DNA from: an uncultured Lachnospiraceae bacterium
GTDB taxonomy: Bacteria; Bacillota; Clostridia; Lachnospirales; Lachnospiraceae
Direction of reading: 5' to 3'
Length of the DNA stretch: 41,689 bases
NCBI GenBank assembly: GCA_945929965.1
Contig: CAMEOT010000025.1
Location: 1 to 41,689, forward strand
Position numbers and translations under genes: made by a program
Notes under the pieces: model-generated
What the model saw: the letters and a program-made list of their open reading frames with translations, nothing else
What the model was told of the DNA's origin: nothing
Databases searched by the model: none
Shown here: piece after piece, positions 25,577 through 32,994 of the stretch
Layout of the letters: each line of letters opens with the position of its first letter
Numbering within the stretch: the stretch's first letter is position 1

Positions 25577-26095
25577 TTGAAAAACGGAAAACTGACGATC
25601 AGAGAGATGGCGGTTTTCGCAATGTTGGGAGCGTTAATGTACGCTTCGAAGATGATCATGGAGGTGGCACCGAATGTCCACCTCCTTGGTGTTTTTACGA
25701 TTGCGTTTACCGTGGTATATCGGAAAAAAGCATTGTATCCCATCTATACATATGTGCTGCTCAACGGGATATTCTGCGGATTTGCCACCTGGTGGATCCC
25801 GTACCTGTATCTGTGGGCAGTGCTGTGGGGAGCGACCATGCTGTTACCAAAACGGATTCCGGAGAAGCTTCGTCCGCTTGTCTATATGCTGCTGTGTGCT
25901 GCCCATGGCTTCTTATTCGGAACTTTGTATGCACCGGCGCAGGCACTGCTGTACGGTTTAAGCTTTCAGAAAATGGTTGCCTGGATCATTAGTGGGCTGC
26001 CCTGGGATTTCGTGCACGGTGTCAGTAATTTTTTCTGTGGAATACTGATCGTACCCATAATTAAAATACTTACGTTTCTGGAAAAAAATCTTTAG
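25577..26095 (+). CDS. ECF-type transporter S component
   Basis: Integral membrane protein of 172 residues with five to six hydrophobic segments and the typical S-component opening (LTIREMAVFAMLGALMYASK) and later GLPWDFVHGVSNFFCG. S components bind a vitamin or similar small molecule and dock with a shared EcfA/A'/T module, which is not in the window. The start is a TTG with GGAG nine bases upstream, inside the end of the lipoprotein gene; an ATG ten codons later is an alternative. Linkage to the DUF4430-like lipoprotein is tight (3 bases). Substrate not identifiable from sequence; it sits downstream of thiN but lacks an obvious ThiT-type signature. Confidence 0.8.
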   Translation: MKNGKLTIREMAVFAMLGALMYASKMIMEVAPNVHLLGVFTIAFTVVYRKKALYPIYTYVLLNGIFCGFATWWIPYLYLWAVLWGATMLLPKRIPEKLRPLVYMLLCAAHGFLFGTLYAPAQALLYGLSFQKMVAWIISGLPWDFVHGVSNFFCGILIVPIIKILTFLEKNL

Positions 26096-26115
26096 AAAAT
26101 CTTTCGTTTTTTCAG
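26078..26115 (+). terminator. Weak terminator-like hairpin after the S-component gene
   Basis: CTG-G-AAAAAA pairs with TTTTTTCAG around a loop of about 19 bases, with one bulged G. No T-run follows, so termination would be poor. Confidence 0.3.
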
Positions 26116-26138
26116 TAGATGAAATTAGGGATTATAAC
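26110..26138 (+). promoter_or_regulatory. Possible promoter of the two-component system
   Basis: TTTCAG (26110-26115), a 17-base spacer and TATAAC (26133-26138). The start would fall near 26145, about 58 bases before the response regulator ATG. Confidence 0.45.
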
Positions 26139-26173
26139 TTAGAATCAGAAACAGACAGGGGAGAGGATCCCCT

Positions 26174-26187
26174 TGCCGCATGCGGCA
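26174..26187. promoter_or_regulatory. 14-base perfect palindrome in the response regulator leader
   Basis: TGCCGCATGCGGCA is self-complementary and lies just upstream of the GAGGGAG ribosome binding site. It could be a DNA operator or fold as a short hairpin in the mRNA. Confidence 0.5.
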
Positions 26188-26202
26188 GAATGAGAGGGAG
26201 TC

Positions 26203-26919
26203 ATGGAGAATCATAAATATCATATTCTCATCGTGGAGGATGATAAGGAAATCCGGGATGGTGTGGAGATATACCTGAAAAATCAGGGGTATCAGGTGTG
26301 GAAAGCTGCCAACGGTAAGGAAGGAATGGAGATTGTAGCACAGGAAGAGATCCATCTGGCTATCCTGGATATTATGATGCCGGTGATGGACGGTGTGACG
26401 ATGTTAATGAAGCTGCGGGAGCAGAATCATGAGTTCCCGGTGATCATGTTGTCCGCCAAGTCCGAGGAAGTGGATAAGATCATGGGATTAAATATGGGGG
26501 CGGATGACTATGTGACCAAACCCTTTACGCCGTTGGAGCTGTTGGCGAGGGTGAATTCCCATCTGCGCAGATATTCCAAATATCTGACGGCAGTCAGTGG
26601 GGAAGAACAGGAGAAATCCCATGTGTTTACCATCGGCGGTTTGGAACTTAACGAAGAAACCGTGGAAGTGACGGTGGACGGAGAAGCGGTGAAGCTGACT
26701 CCCATGGAATTTAAGATCGTACAGCTTTTGATCAAGAATCCGGGCAGAGTATTTTCCGCAGATGAGATTTATGAGCGTATCTGGAACGAGAAAGCGGTCA
26801 ACACCGATACCATTATGGTACATGTGCGGAACATCCGCGAAAAAATCGAGATCGATCCGCGAAATCCCAAGTATCTGAAAGTGGTATGGGGTGTAGGATA
26901 TAAGATTGATAAACAATAA
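26203..26919 (+). CDS. OmpR/PhoB-family response regulator
   Basis: DNA-binding regulator of 238 residues. The receiver domain (about 5-120) has the acidic pair Asp13/Asp14, the phosphoacceptor Asp56 in LAILDIMMPVMDG, a switch Ser in MLSAKSEE and the conserved Lys in VTKPF. The C-terminal winged helix (about 140-238) ends NIREKIEIDPRNPKYLKVVWGVGYK (key part: VWGVGYK), typical of the family. The ATG closely follows GAGGGAG. The cognate kinase starts 61 bases after the stop. Target genes unknown; no obvious target promoter in the window carries the palindrome seen in its leader. Confidence 0.95.
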   Translation: MENHKYHILIVEDDKEIRDGVEIYLKNQGYQVWKAANGKEGMEIVAQEEIHLAILDIMMPVMDGVTMLMKLREQNHEFPVIMLSAKSEEVDKIMGLNMGADDYVTKPFTPLELLARVNSHLRRYSKYLTAVSGEEQEKSHVFTIGGLELNEETVEVTVDGEAVKLTPMEFKIVQLLIKNPGRVFSADEIYERIWNEKAVNTDTIMVHVRNIREKIEIDPRNPKYLKVVWGVGYKIDKQ

Positions 26920-26980
26920 ATACGGATGTGGGAAACAAAGCGTTTCGGCAGGTAGAGGAAATGGCCGGAGAGGTGTAAGT

Positions 26981-29485
26981 ATGGAACAGGTAACAGAGGC
27001 TGTGAAAGCGGAGACAACAGAAAATAGGGAAAATCGAGGAAACCGAGGAAACAGAAAGCCTGCAGTCAAATGGCTGATCATCGGATGGATCGTCAGTCTG
27101 GCAGCTTCCGGAATTTTTACTGCCTGCTATGGAATCTTCGAACGCAGGGCGGAGAGCAGAAGAAATGAACAATACATTGCGGATCCGCTGGAGACGTCGA
27201 ATACGATTACTTATCTGTATCAGAACTGCTATCTGCTCTACCGCGATCTGTACAACAAAGAACACCAGACTTCCTTAAGCTATGGGGAATTATATATGCA
27301 GCCCACGGAGGGAAACGAATGGCTCAATGATGACCGGAAACGGGCAGAAGTGGCATATGGAGATACGGAGAAGCTCACGATACCGGAAGGAGCAGATCCC
27401 GAAAACTATGCGGCTCAGGGAATCTTTGCGGCGCAGACCGGCGAATACCTGGAAGAACATTTCAATACCCTGGAAAATTCCTTTGGTGAGTTGAATAATT
27501 TGTATGATTATAGGATCCGGGATACTAAGACCGGAGAGATCCTAAGTAATCTGACGGATACGGATATCGTGGCGGAGGAACAGAGATTTTATCTGACTTT
27601 TGTATTTGACGCCTATGGAAATGATGCCACCTTAGGGAATACGGTGATCGGATCGGATACGACAACCCTTCGCAAGACAGCGGCGGAAGTGATCCGTAAC
27701 TCTGGTCTTACGCGAATGGTGGATGCCAATATGGGCAGCGAAATCTCTGCCGGTCATAATACCATGTTCCGGCTGGAAATGCCGAAAAATTGTGAGATCA
27801 CCTTCTGCATCTCCAGACAGGCGGCACAGAGCCTGGGACAGAACGGTCAGTATATTTATTATGATCAGGATATGAACAATGTCAGTGTTTACTTTTCCAT
27901 GGGAGAGCAGTATGCATCCTATTATCTGTCCGGATGTCAGCAGATGTTTCTGATCCTGGCACTGTTGATCTTCCTGCTGGCGCTTGTATTTCCGGGACTT
28001 GGGGAAGAGAGAGCCTGGGAGAAGGTGATGCTGCTGAAGCTGCCTGTCGAGGCGATTGTTGTGATTCTTATGGCGATCGCCGGCATTGGAAGTGAACAGG
28101 TGGTGGGACTGGTATCCTGGGTGAGAAGCGGTCATGCGCTGGGCACAGTTTTACGTGGAAACAGTGCGCAGATACAGTTATTATCTATAATACTGACCTA
28201 TGCATTAAATGTTCTGGCGGTGGCAGCCTTGTTTTTCATTGCCTGGTGCTTGGGAGTATCCCTGCGGGCAATGCGGGTTCAGGGAGCCAGAGCGTATTTG
28301 AAACAGCACAGCTTGTGCTATCTGTTAGTGCCTTTCTGGAAAAAATTGTGGAGAGGAATGAAGAAGGGATTCTCCATTGGCAGGGATAAGGTGGTGGATG
28401 TCTATCATGATGCAGAGCATTTTGATGTGACGAAGGATGCCAAAAAACTGATCCTGCGGATCGTATTGTGGAATGCCCTGATTCTGGTGATCGTATGCAG
28501 CCTTCCTCTGGGAGGAGTGACGATCGCAGTCATTTACTCTGTGATACTGTATTTTGTACTGCGGCGTTATGTCAGCAAATTGCAGAAAAAGTACGGATTG
28601 CTGTTAAAGGCCACCAATGAGATCGCTCAGGGTAATCTGAACGTGACCATAGAGGAAGATCTGGGCGTGTTTGAACCCTTTAAACCACAGATCTACCGGA
28701 TCGAGGAAGGCTTCCGCAATGCGGTGGCGGAGGAAGTGAAGAGCCAGCGGATGAAATCGGAACTGATCACGAATGTATCCCACGATTTGAAGACACCACT
28801 GACAGCTATCATTACCTATGTAAAGCTGCTACAGGAGCCGGGAGTGACGGAGAAACAGCGGAAGGAGTACTTAGAGACGCTGGATCGTAAATCGCTGCGC
28901 CTGAAGGCACTGATCGAGGATCTGTTCGAAGTCAGCAAGGCAAATTCCCAGAATATCACGCTCGACATCCGTGATGTGGATATCGTAAGCATGGTGAAAC
29001 AGGTCGAATTTGAGATGGAAGATAAGCTGGCGGATGCCGGACTGGATGTGCGGATGAGCATGCCGGAGGAGAAGGTCATCGTGCCGTTAGACAGTCAGAA
29101 GACCTTCCGGATTTTTGAAAATCTGTTTGGCAATATTGCCAAATATGCTCTACCTGGGACCAGAGTCTATGTCAGTGGTTTTACGGCAAAGGATGAGGTG
29201 ACCATAATCTTAAAAAACATCACGGCGCAGGAATTATCCGTATCGGGAGAGGAACTAACCGAGCGATTTGTCAGAGGGGATGCTTCCCGTAACACGGAAG
29301 GAAGCGGACTGGGATTGGCAATTGCAAAAAGCTTTACAGAAATTCAGGGCGGAAAGTTCCGGATTGAACTGGACGGAGATTTATTCAAGGTGGTGCTGAA
29401 CTGGAAAGTAAAGCCAGAGAGTGGGAACCACGACAATTCCGGGGACACAGTGACGGCCGGAGAAAAAGAAAAACAACCACTGTAA
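26981..29485 (+). CDS. Sensor histidine kinase with large external domain
   Basis: Membrane kinase of 834 residues, long for an OmpR partner. Residues 1-30 are charged and Asn/Arg-rich. Helix 1 is at about 31-52, followed by an external domain of about 270 residues that I do not recognise. Further hydrophobic segments are at about 322-342, 355-380, 405-430 and 490-535. A HAMP-like linker precedes HisKA with phosphoacceptor His601 in NVSHDLKTPLTA, and the ATPase domain has FENLFGNIAKYALPG (N box) and GSGLGLAIAK (G box). ATG 26981 has a GGAGAGG site; an in-frame TTG at 26906 overlapping the regulator gene is less likely. It pairs with the upstream response regulator. Confidence 0.93.
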   Translation: MEQVTEAVKAETTENRENRGNRGNRKPAVKWLIIGWIVSLAASGIFTACYGIFERRAESRRNEQYIADPLETSNTITYLYQNCYLLYRDLYNKEHQTSLSYGELYMQPTEGNEWLNDDRKRAEVAYGDTEKLTIPEGADPENYAAQGIFAAQTGEYLEEHFNTLENSFGELNNLYDYRIRDTKTGEILSNLTDTDIVAEEQRFYLTFVFDAYGNDATLGNTVIGSDTTTLRKTAAEVIRNSGLTRMVDANMGSEISAGHNTMFRLEMPKNCEITFCISRQAAQSLGQNGQYIYYDQDMNNVSVYFSMGEQYASYYLSGCQQMFLILALLIFLLALVFPGLGEERAWEKVMLLKLPVEAIVVILMAIAGIGSEQVVGLVSWVRSGHALGTVLRGNSAQIQLLSIILTYALNVLAVAALFFIAWCLGVSLRAMRVQGARAYLKQHSLCYLLVPFWKKLWRGMKKGFSIGRDKVVDVYHDAEHFDVTKDAKKLILRIVLWNALILVIVCSLPLGGVTIAVIYSVILYFVLRRYVSKLQKKYGLLLKATNEIAQGNLNVTIEEDLGVFEPFKPQIYRIEEGFRNAVAEEVKSQRMKSELITNVSHDLKTPLTAIITYVKLLQEPGVTEKQRKEYLETLDRKSLRLKALIEDLFEVSKANSQNITLDIRDVDIVSMVKQVEFEMEDKLADAGLDVRMSMPEEKVIVPLDSQKTFRIFENLFGNIAKYALPGTRVYVSGFTAKDEVTIILKNITAQELSVSGEELTERFVRGDASRNTEGSGLGLAIAKSFTEIQGGKFRIELDGDLFKVVLNWKVKPESGNHDNSGDTVTAGEKEKQPL

Positions 29486-29536
29486 TCATAAAAAGCATTA
29501 CATTGCAATATTAAAATAAATCAATAAATTTAAGCC

Positions 29537-29581
29537 AAAACATCCACATTTTCGTAGAAATACGTTAACTGTGGATGTTTT
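29537..29581 (+). terminator. Terminator after the histidine kinase
   Basis: AAAACATCCACA pairs perfectly with TGTGGATGTTTT (12 bp); the loop contains a smaller CGTA/TACG hairpin. The stem itself ends in a T stretch. The leuC -35 box overlaps the 3' arm. Confidence 0.75.
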
Positions 29582-29606
29582 CAATTACAAATGAGTGTGC
29601 TACAAT
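29578..29606 (+). promoter_or_regulatory. Promoter of leuC-leuD
   Basis: TTTTCA (29578-29583), a 17-base spacer and TACAAT (29601-29606). The start would be near 29612, giving a leader of about 95 bases. Confidence 0.5.
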
Positions 29607-29610
29607 GTAT

Positions 29611-29672
29611 CTATTCCAAAATCCGGAGAATAGCCTGAAAGAGGCGAATTTTGTTCCCGGGTTCTGAAATAG
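29611..29672 (+). ncRNA. Structured leuC leader, candidate cis-regulatory RNA
   Basis: CUAUUCCAAAAUCCGG (29611-29626) can pair with CCGGGUUCUGAAAUAG (29657-29672) at 14 of 16 positions. The loop holds GCCU/AGGC. The first six bases can instead pair perfectly with GAAUAG at 29628-29633, so two exclusive folds exist. The arms resemble those of the aroC leader in order and sequence. The predicted transcription start is at or one base after the 5' arm. Role is inference. Confidence 0.45.
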
Positions 29673-29707
29673 AAAAGCTGTATGAAGAGAAAAAGGAGCA
29701 GTAAACA

Positions 29708-30979
29708 ATGGGAATGACAATGACACAGAAGATACTTGCACAGGCAGCGGGTCTTGCACAGGTACAGGCAGGACAGTTGATCGAGGCACAGCTGGATCTG
29801 GTGCTGGGCAACGATATCACCAGTCCGGTGGCAATCAAGGAAATGGATAAAATGAAGGTACAGGGAGTATTCGATAAGGATAAGATTGCGCTGGTACCGG
29901 ATCATTTTGTTCCCAATAAGGATATTAAATCTGCGGAGCACTGCAAATGTGTCCGTGAGTTTGCAAGACGCAATGAGATCACGAATTATTTCGAAGTGGG
30001 AGAGATGGGTATCGAACATGCCCTGCTTCCGGAGAAAGGTCTTACCGTAGCCGGAGATGTGATCATCGGTGCGGATTCCCATACCTGTACTTATGGCGCT
30101 CTGGGTGCATTTTCCACCGGTGTGGGAAGTACCGATATGGCAGCCGGTATGGCTACCGGCAAGGCATGGTTTAAAGTTCCTGCGGCGATCAAATTCAATC
30201 TGACCGGCAAACCCGCAGAATGGGTCAGCGGTAAGGATGTGATCTTACATATCATCGGCATGATCGGTGTGGACGGTGCACTGTACAAGTCTATGGAATT
30301 TGTAGGAGACGGTATCGCCAATCTGTCCATGGATGACCGATTCACCATTGCCAACATGGCTATCGAAGCCGGCGGTAAGAACGGTATTTTCCCTGTGGAT
30401 GAGAAGGCTATTGCTTACATGGAAGAGCATTCAAAACGCCCCTATAAGGTATTTGAAGCAGATCCGGATGCACAGTATGATGCAGAATATACCATTGATC
30501 TTAGCACTTTAAGGCCTACCGTGGCATTCCCGCATCTGCCGGAGAATACACATACCATCGATGAGATCCACGAGATGGAGCCCATCGCTATTGATCAGGT
30601 AGTGATCGGATCCTGTACCAACGGACGTATCGACGATCTGCGCACCGCAGCGAAGGTGCTTGCAGGCAGACATGTGGCAAAGGGCATGCGCTGTATCGTG
30701 ATCCCTGCCACCCAGTCCATTTACATGCAGGCAATGGAGGAGGGACTGCTTAAGACCTTTATCGAGGCGGGAGCAGTGGTAAGTACACCTACCTGCGGAC
30801 CCTGCCTTGGTGGATACATGGGCATCCTGGCAGAGGGAGAGAGATGTGTCTCCACAACCAACCGTAATTTCGTGGGACGTATGGGACATGTAAAGAGTGA
30901 GATCTATCTGGCGAGTCCCGCAGTGGCAGCAGCCAGCGCCATCACCGGCAAGATTTCCTGCCCCTGTGAACTCAAATAA
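29708..30979 (+). CDS. leuC: 3-Isopropylmalate dehydratase, large subunit
   Basis: Aconitase-family subunit that holds the 4Fe-4S cluster and, with LeuD, isomerises 2- to 3-isopropylmalate in leucine synthesis. The product is 423 residues, the shorter archaeal/clostridial type. Cluster ligands are Cys303 (VIGSCTNGR), Cys363 and Cys366 (PTCGPCLGG). [21 protein letters not shown] and DHFVPNKD are further family signatures. An AAAGGAG site precedes the ATG. leuD follows after 20 bases. The gene is separated from leuB by 25 kb. Confidence 0.96.
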   Translation: MGMTMTQKILAQAAGLAQVQAGQLIEAQLDLVLGNDITSPVAIKEMDKMKVQGVFDKDKIALVPDHFVPNKDIKSAEHCKCVREFARRNEITNYFEVGEMGIEHALLPEKGLTVAGDVIIGADSHTCTYGALGAFSTGVGSTDMAAGMATGKAWFKVPAAIKFNLTGKPAEWVSGKDVILHIIGMIGVDGALYKSMEFVGDGIANLSMDDRFTIANMAIEAGGKNGIFPVDEKAIAYMEEHSKRPYKVFEADPDAQYDAEYTIDLSTLRPTVAFPHLPENTHTIDEIHEMEPIAIDQVVIGSCTNGRIDDLRTAAKVLAGRHVAKGMRCIVIPATQSIYMQAMEEGLLKTFIEAGAVVSTPTCGPCLGGYMGILAEGERCVSTTNRNFVGRMGHVKSEIYLASPAVAAASAITGKISCPCELK

Positions 30980-30999
30980 AATAAAAGAGGTAATAGAAA

Positions 31000-31494
31000 A
31001 TGAACAATGCAAAAGGAACGGTTTTTAAATTCGGAGATAACGTGGATACCGACGTTATCATTCCCGCAAGATATCTGAATTCCTCCGATCCCGCAGAACT
31101 GGCTACCCACTGCATGGAGGACATTGATAAGGATTTTATCAAAAATGTGAAAAAAGGTGACATTATCGTAGCGGAGAAGAACTTCGGTTGCGGCTCCTCC
31201 AGAGAGCATGCCCCCATCGCCATCAAGGCGGCAGGCGTCAGCTGCGTCATTGCAGAGACCTTCGCTCGAATCTTCTACCGCAATGCCATCAATATCGGGC
31301 TGCCCATCATTGAGTGTCCTGAGGCATCCAGGAAGATTCAAAACGGTGACGAAGTCGAGATCGACTTCAATACCGGCGTGATCAAAGATCTCACCACCGG
31401 CGAGATCTTCCAGGGACAGGCATTCCCCGAGTTCATGCAGAAGATCATTGCTGCAGAGGGACTGATCAACTACATCAATAGTAAAGAAGATTAG
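31000..31494 (+). CDS. leuD: 3-Isopropylmalate dehydratase, small subunit
   Basis: Swivel-domain subunit of 164 residues that completes the isopropylmalate isomerase active site with LeuC. Motifs are [17 protein letters not shown] at the N-terminus, the substrate loop [10 protein letters not shown], and [17 protein letters not shown]. The length matches the short clostridial/archaeal LeuD paired with the short LeuC. The start has an AGAGG site. It is co-transcribed with leuC and followed by a strong terminator. Confidence 0.96.
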   Translation: MNNAKGTVFKFGDNVDTDVIIPARYLNSSDPAELATHCMEDIDKDFIKNVKKGDIIVAEKNFGCGSSREHAPIAIKAAGVSCVIAETFARIFYRNAINIGLPIIECPEASRKIQNGDEVEIDFNTGVIKDLTTGEIFQGQAFPEFMQKIIAAEGLINYINSKED

Positions 31495-31508
31495 GAAAAG
31501 AGTTTAAG

Positions 31509-31536
31509 AAAAAGAGCAGCCTGTGCTGCTCTTTTC
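31509..31536. terminator. Bidirectional terminator between leuD and the CDF gene
   Basis: AAAAGAGCAGC pairs perfectly with GCTGCTCTTTT around a CTGT loop. The A- and T-tracts allow termination from both sides, fitting the convergent genes. Confidence 0.92.
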
Positions 31537-31541
31537 TGTGG

Positions 31542-32711
31542 TTATCGAACCACTGCCTTATCTACATCTATCACCGTATAGAAGTCCGGATGGTTCCTCT
31601 GAATCCGTTTCGTGACGGAGTCAACCACCTCCTGATCGGAGACGGGATAATCATAGGGGACTACGATGTCAAAAATGAGATTCGTGTGGGTCGGTCCCTT
31701 GACAATGCGGAAATCATGCATGCTGAGTTTTGGATCGATCTGATCCAGATAAGTGTTTATCTCCGCTTTCAGGGACAGTGTTTCGGGATCATTGGTGCTG
31801 ACGGGATCCATGTGGATCACCGCATTACAGTTTAATTTGCTGCGCAGTTCATGCTCAATGGTATCGATCGTATCGTGCAGGGTCAGAATATTACCGTCGG
31901 CGGGAACCTCAGCATGCAGAGAGATCAGCGTTCTGCCGGGTCCGTAGTTATGTACGATGAGATCGTGGATTCCGGTGACATCATCATAGGAGAGTACGAT
32001 ATCATTGATCTGCTTCACAAACTCCGGTTCAGGGGGCTGTCCCAGCAGAGGACTGATGGTATCCTTCGCGGCCACGAAGCCGGAGTAGAGGATGAACATA
32101 CCCACCAGCACACCGCAGTAGCCATCAATAATGATGCCGGAGGTGGCGGAGACGATGGTGCCGATGAGAACCACCGTGGTTGCCACCATATCGCTTAAAC
32201 TGTCAATGGCAGTAGCCTTCATGGCTACGGAGCTGATCCGGGTACCGATGCGGCGGTTATATAGTGCCATATAGCATTTTACCAGGATCGAAAATACCAG
32301 GATGCCAATAATGACAGGGGAATAGTCAGGAGCTTCCGGATGGAAGATCTTACTTACAGAACTTTTTACCAGTTCAAAGCCCATGAGCACGATCAGGATG
32401 GACACTAACAGTCCGGAGATATATTCGATCCGCCCGTGCCCAAAGGGATGGTCAGAGTCCGGCTTCTGCCCCGCCATTCTAAAGCCTACCAGCGTAATGA
32501 TGGAGGATGCTGCATCCGACAGATTGTTGAATGCATCTGCCGTGATGGCGATGGAATGACTGAATAAGCCTGCCAGAGCCTTGGTAGTGAACAGGATCAG
32601 GTTGAAACAGATCCCGACGATACCGCAGAGCACTCCATATGCCTGACGAACGCCGGAATCCGTAACGTTTTCATGATCCCTGATAAATAATTTTGCCAAT
32701 AATGTAACCAT
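31542..32711 (-). CDS. Cation diffusion facilitator, probably manganese efflux
   Basis: Proton-coupled divalent metal exporter of the CDF family, 389 residues; the usual length is near 300. The membrane part carries ADAFNNLSDAAS in helix 2 and the cytosolic-loop motif HPFGHGRIEYIS; helix 5 has AIDSLSDMVAT. The metal-site pattern is N-x3-D plus D-x3-D, reported for manganese-type members, not the D-x3-D/H-x3-D of zinc transporters. The long C-terminus (about 210-389) appears to hold a second dimerisation-type domain. ATG 32711 follows AGGGG; the upstream extension of the frame lies beyond the promoter region. Family certain; metal choice inferred. Confidence 0.9.
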   Translation of the reverse strand: MVTLLAKLFIRDHENVTDSGVRQAYGVLCGIVGICFNLILFTTKALAGLFSHSIAITADAFNNLSDAASSIITLVGFRMAGQKPDSDHPFGHGRIEYISGLLVSILIVLMGFELVKSSVSKIFHPEAPDYSPVIIGILVFSILVKCYMALYNRRIGTRISSVAMKATAIDSLSDMVATTVVLIGTIVSATSGIIIDGYCGVLVGMFILYSGFVAAKDTISPLLGQPPEPEFVKQINDIVLSYDDVTGIHDLIVHNYGPGRTLISLHAEVPADGNILTLHDTIDTIEHELRSKLNCNAVIHMDPVSTNDPETLSLKAEINTYLDQIDPKLSMHDFRIVKGPTHTNLIFDIVVPYDYPVSDQEVVDSVTKRIQRNHPDFYTVIDVDKAVVR

Positions 32712-32748
32712 AAGATAACCCCTTTTCCAAAATGAGAGTTTATGAGAT

Positions 32749-32777
32749 ATTGTAGCGCATATGAAGGGAAAATACAA
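32749..32777 (-). promoter_or_regulatory. Promoter of the CDF transporter gene
   Basis: On the minus strand: TTGTAT (32772-32777), a 17-base spacer and TACAAT (32749-32754). About 38 bases upstream of the ATG at 32711. Confidence 0.75.
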
Positions 32778-32853
32778 GTGAATCCGGATGATTTGCAGAG
32801 AAAATGCCCCAAGCTGCCGAAACAACAGCAGAGCAAGAAATCAGCGGTTGCTA

Positions 32854-32882
32854 TTGCGCATCCGGCATTTTCAGTGTATAAT
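32854..32882 (+). promoter_or_regulatory. Promoter of gpmI
   Basis: TTGCGC (32854-32859), a 17-base spacer and a perfect TATAAT (32877-32882). The leader of about 105 bases contains a GGGC/GCCC hairpin (about 32924-32940) with no T-run. Confidence 0.8.
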
Positions 32883-32994
32883 CTCCGTGGATGTAATATA
32901 GAAGCTTTTATAACGGATCCTGAGGGCAGAGAAATCGCCCGGGAAACGTACAGGTAATGATAATGAACATAAAATAAAAATGGAGGAACGATCG

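Noticed and set aside
32742..32957. A 71-codon open frame between the CDF gene and gpmI
   Set aside because: It covers two convincing promoters (32749-32777 minus, 32854-32882 plus), lacks a ribosome binding site and shows no protein-like pattern.
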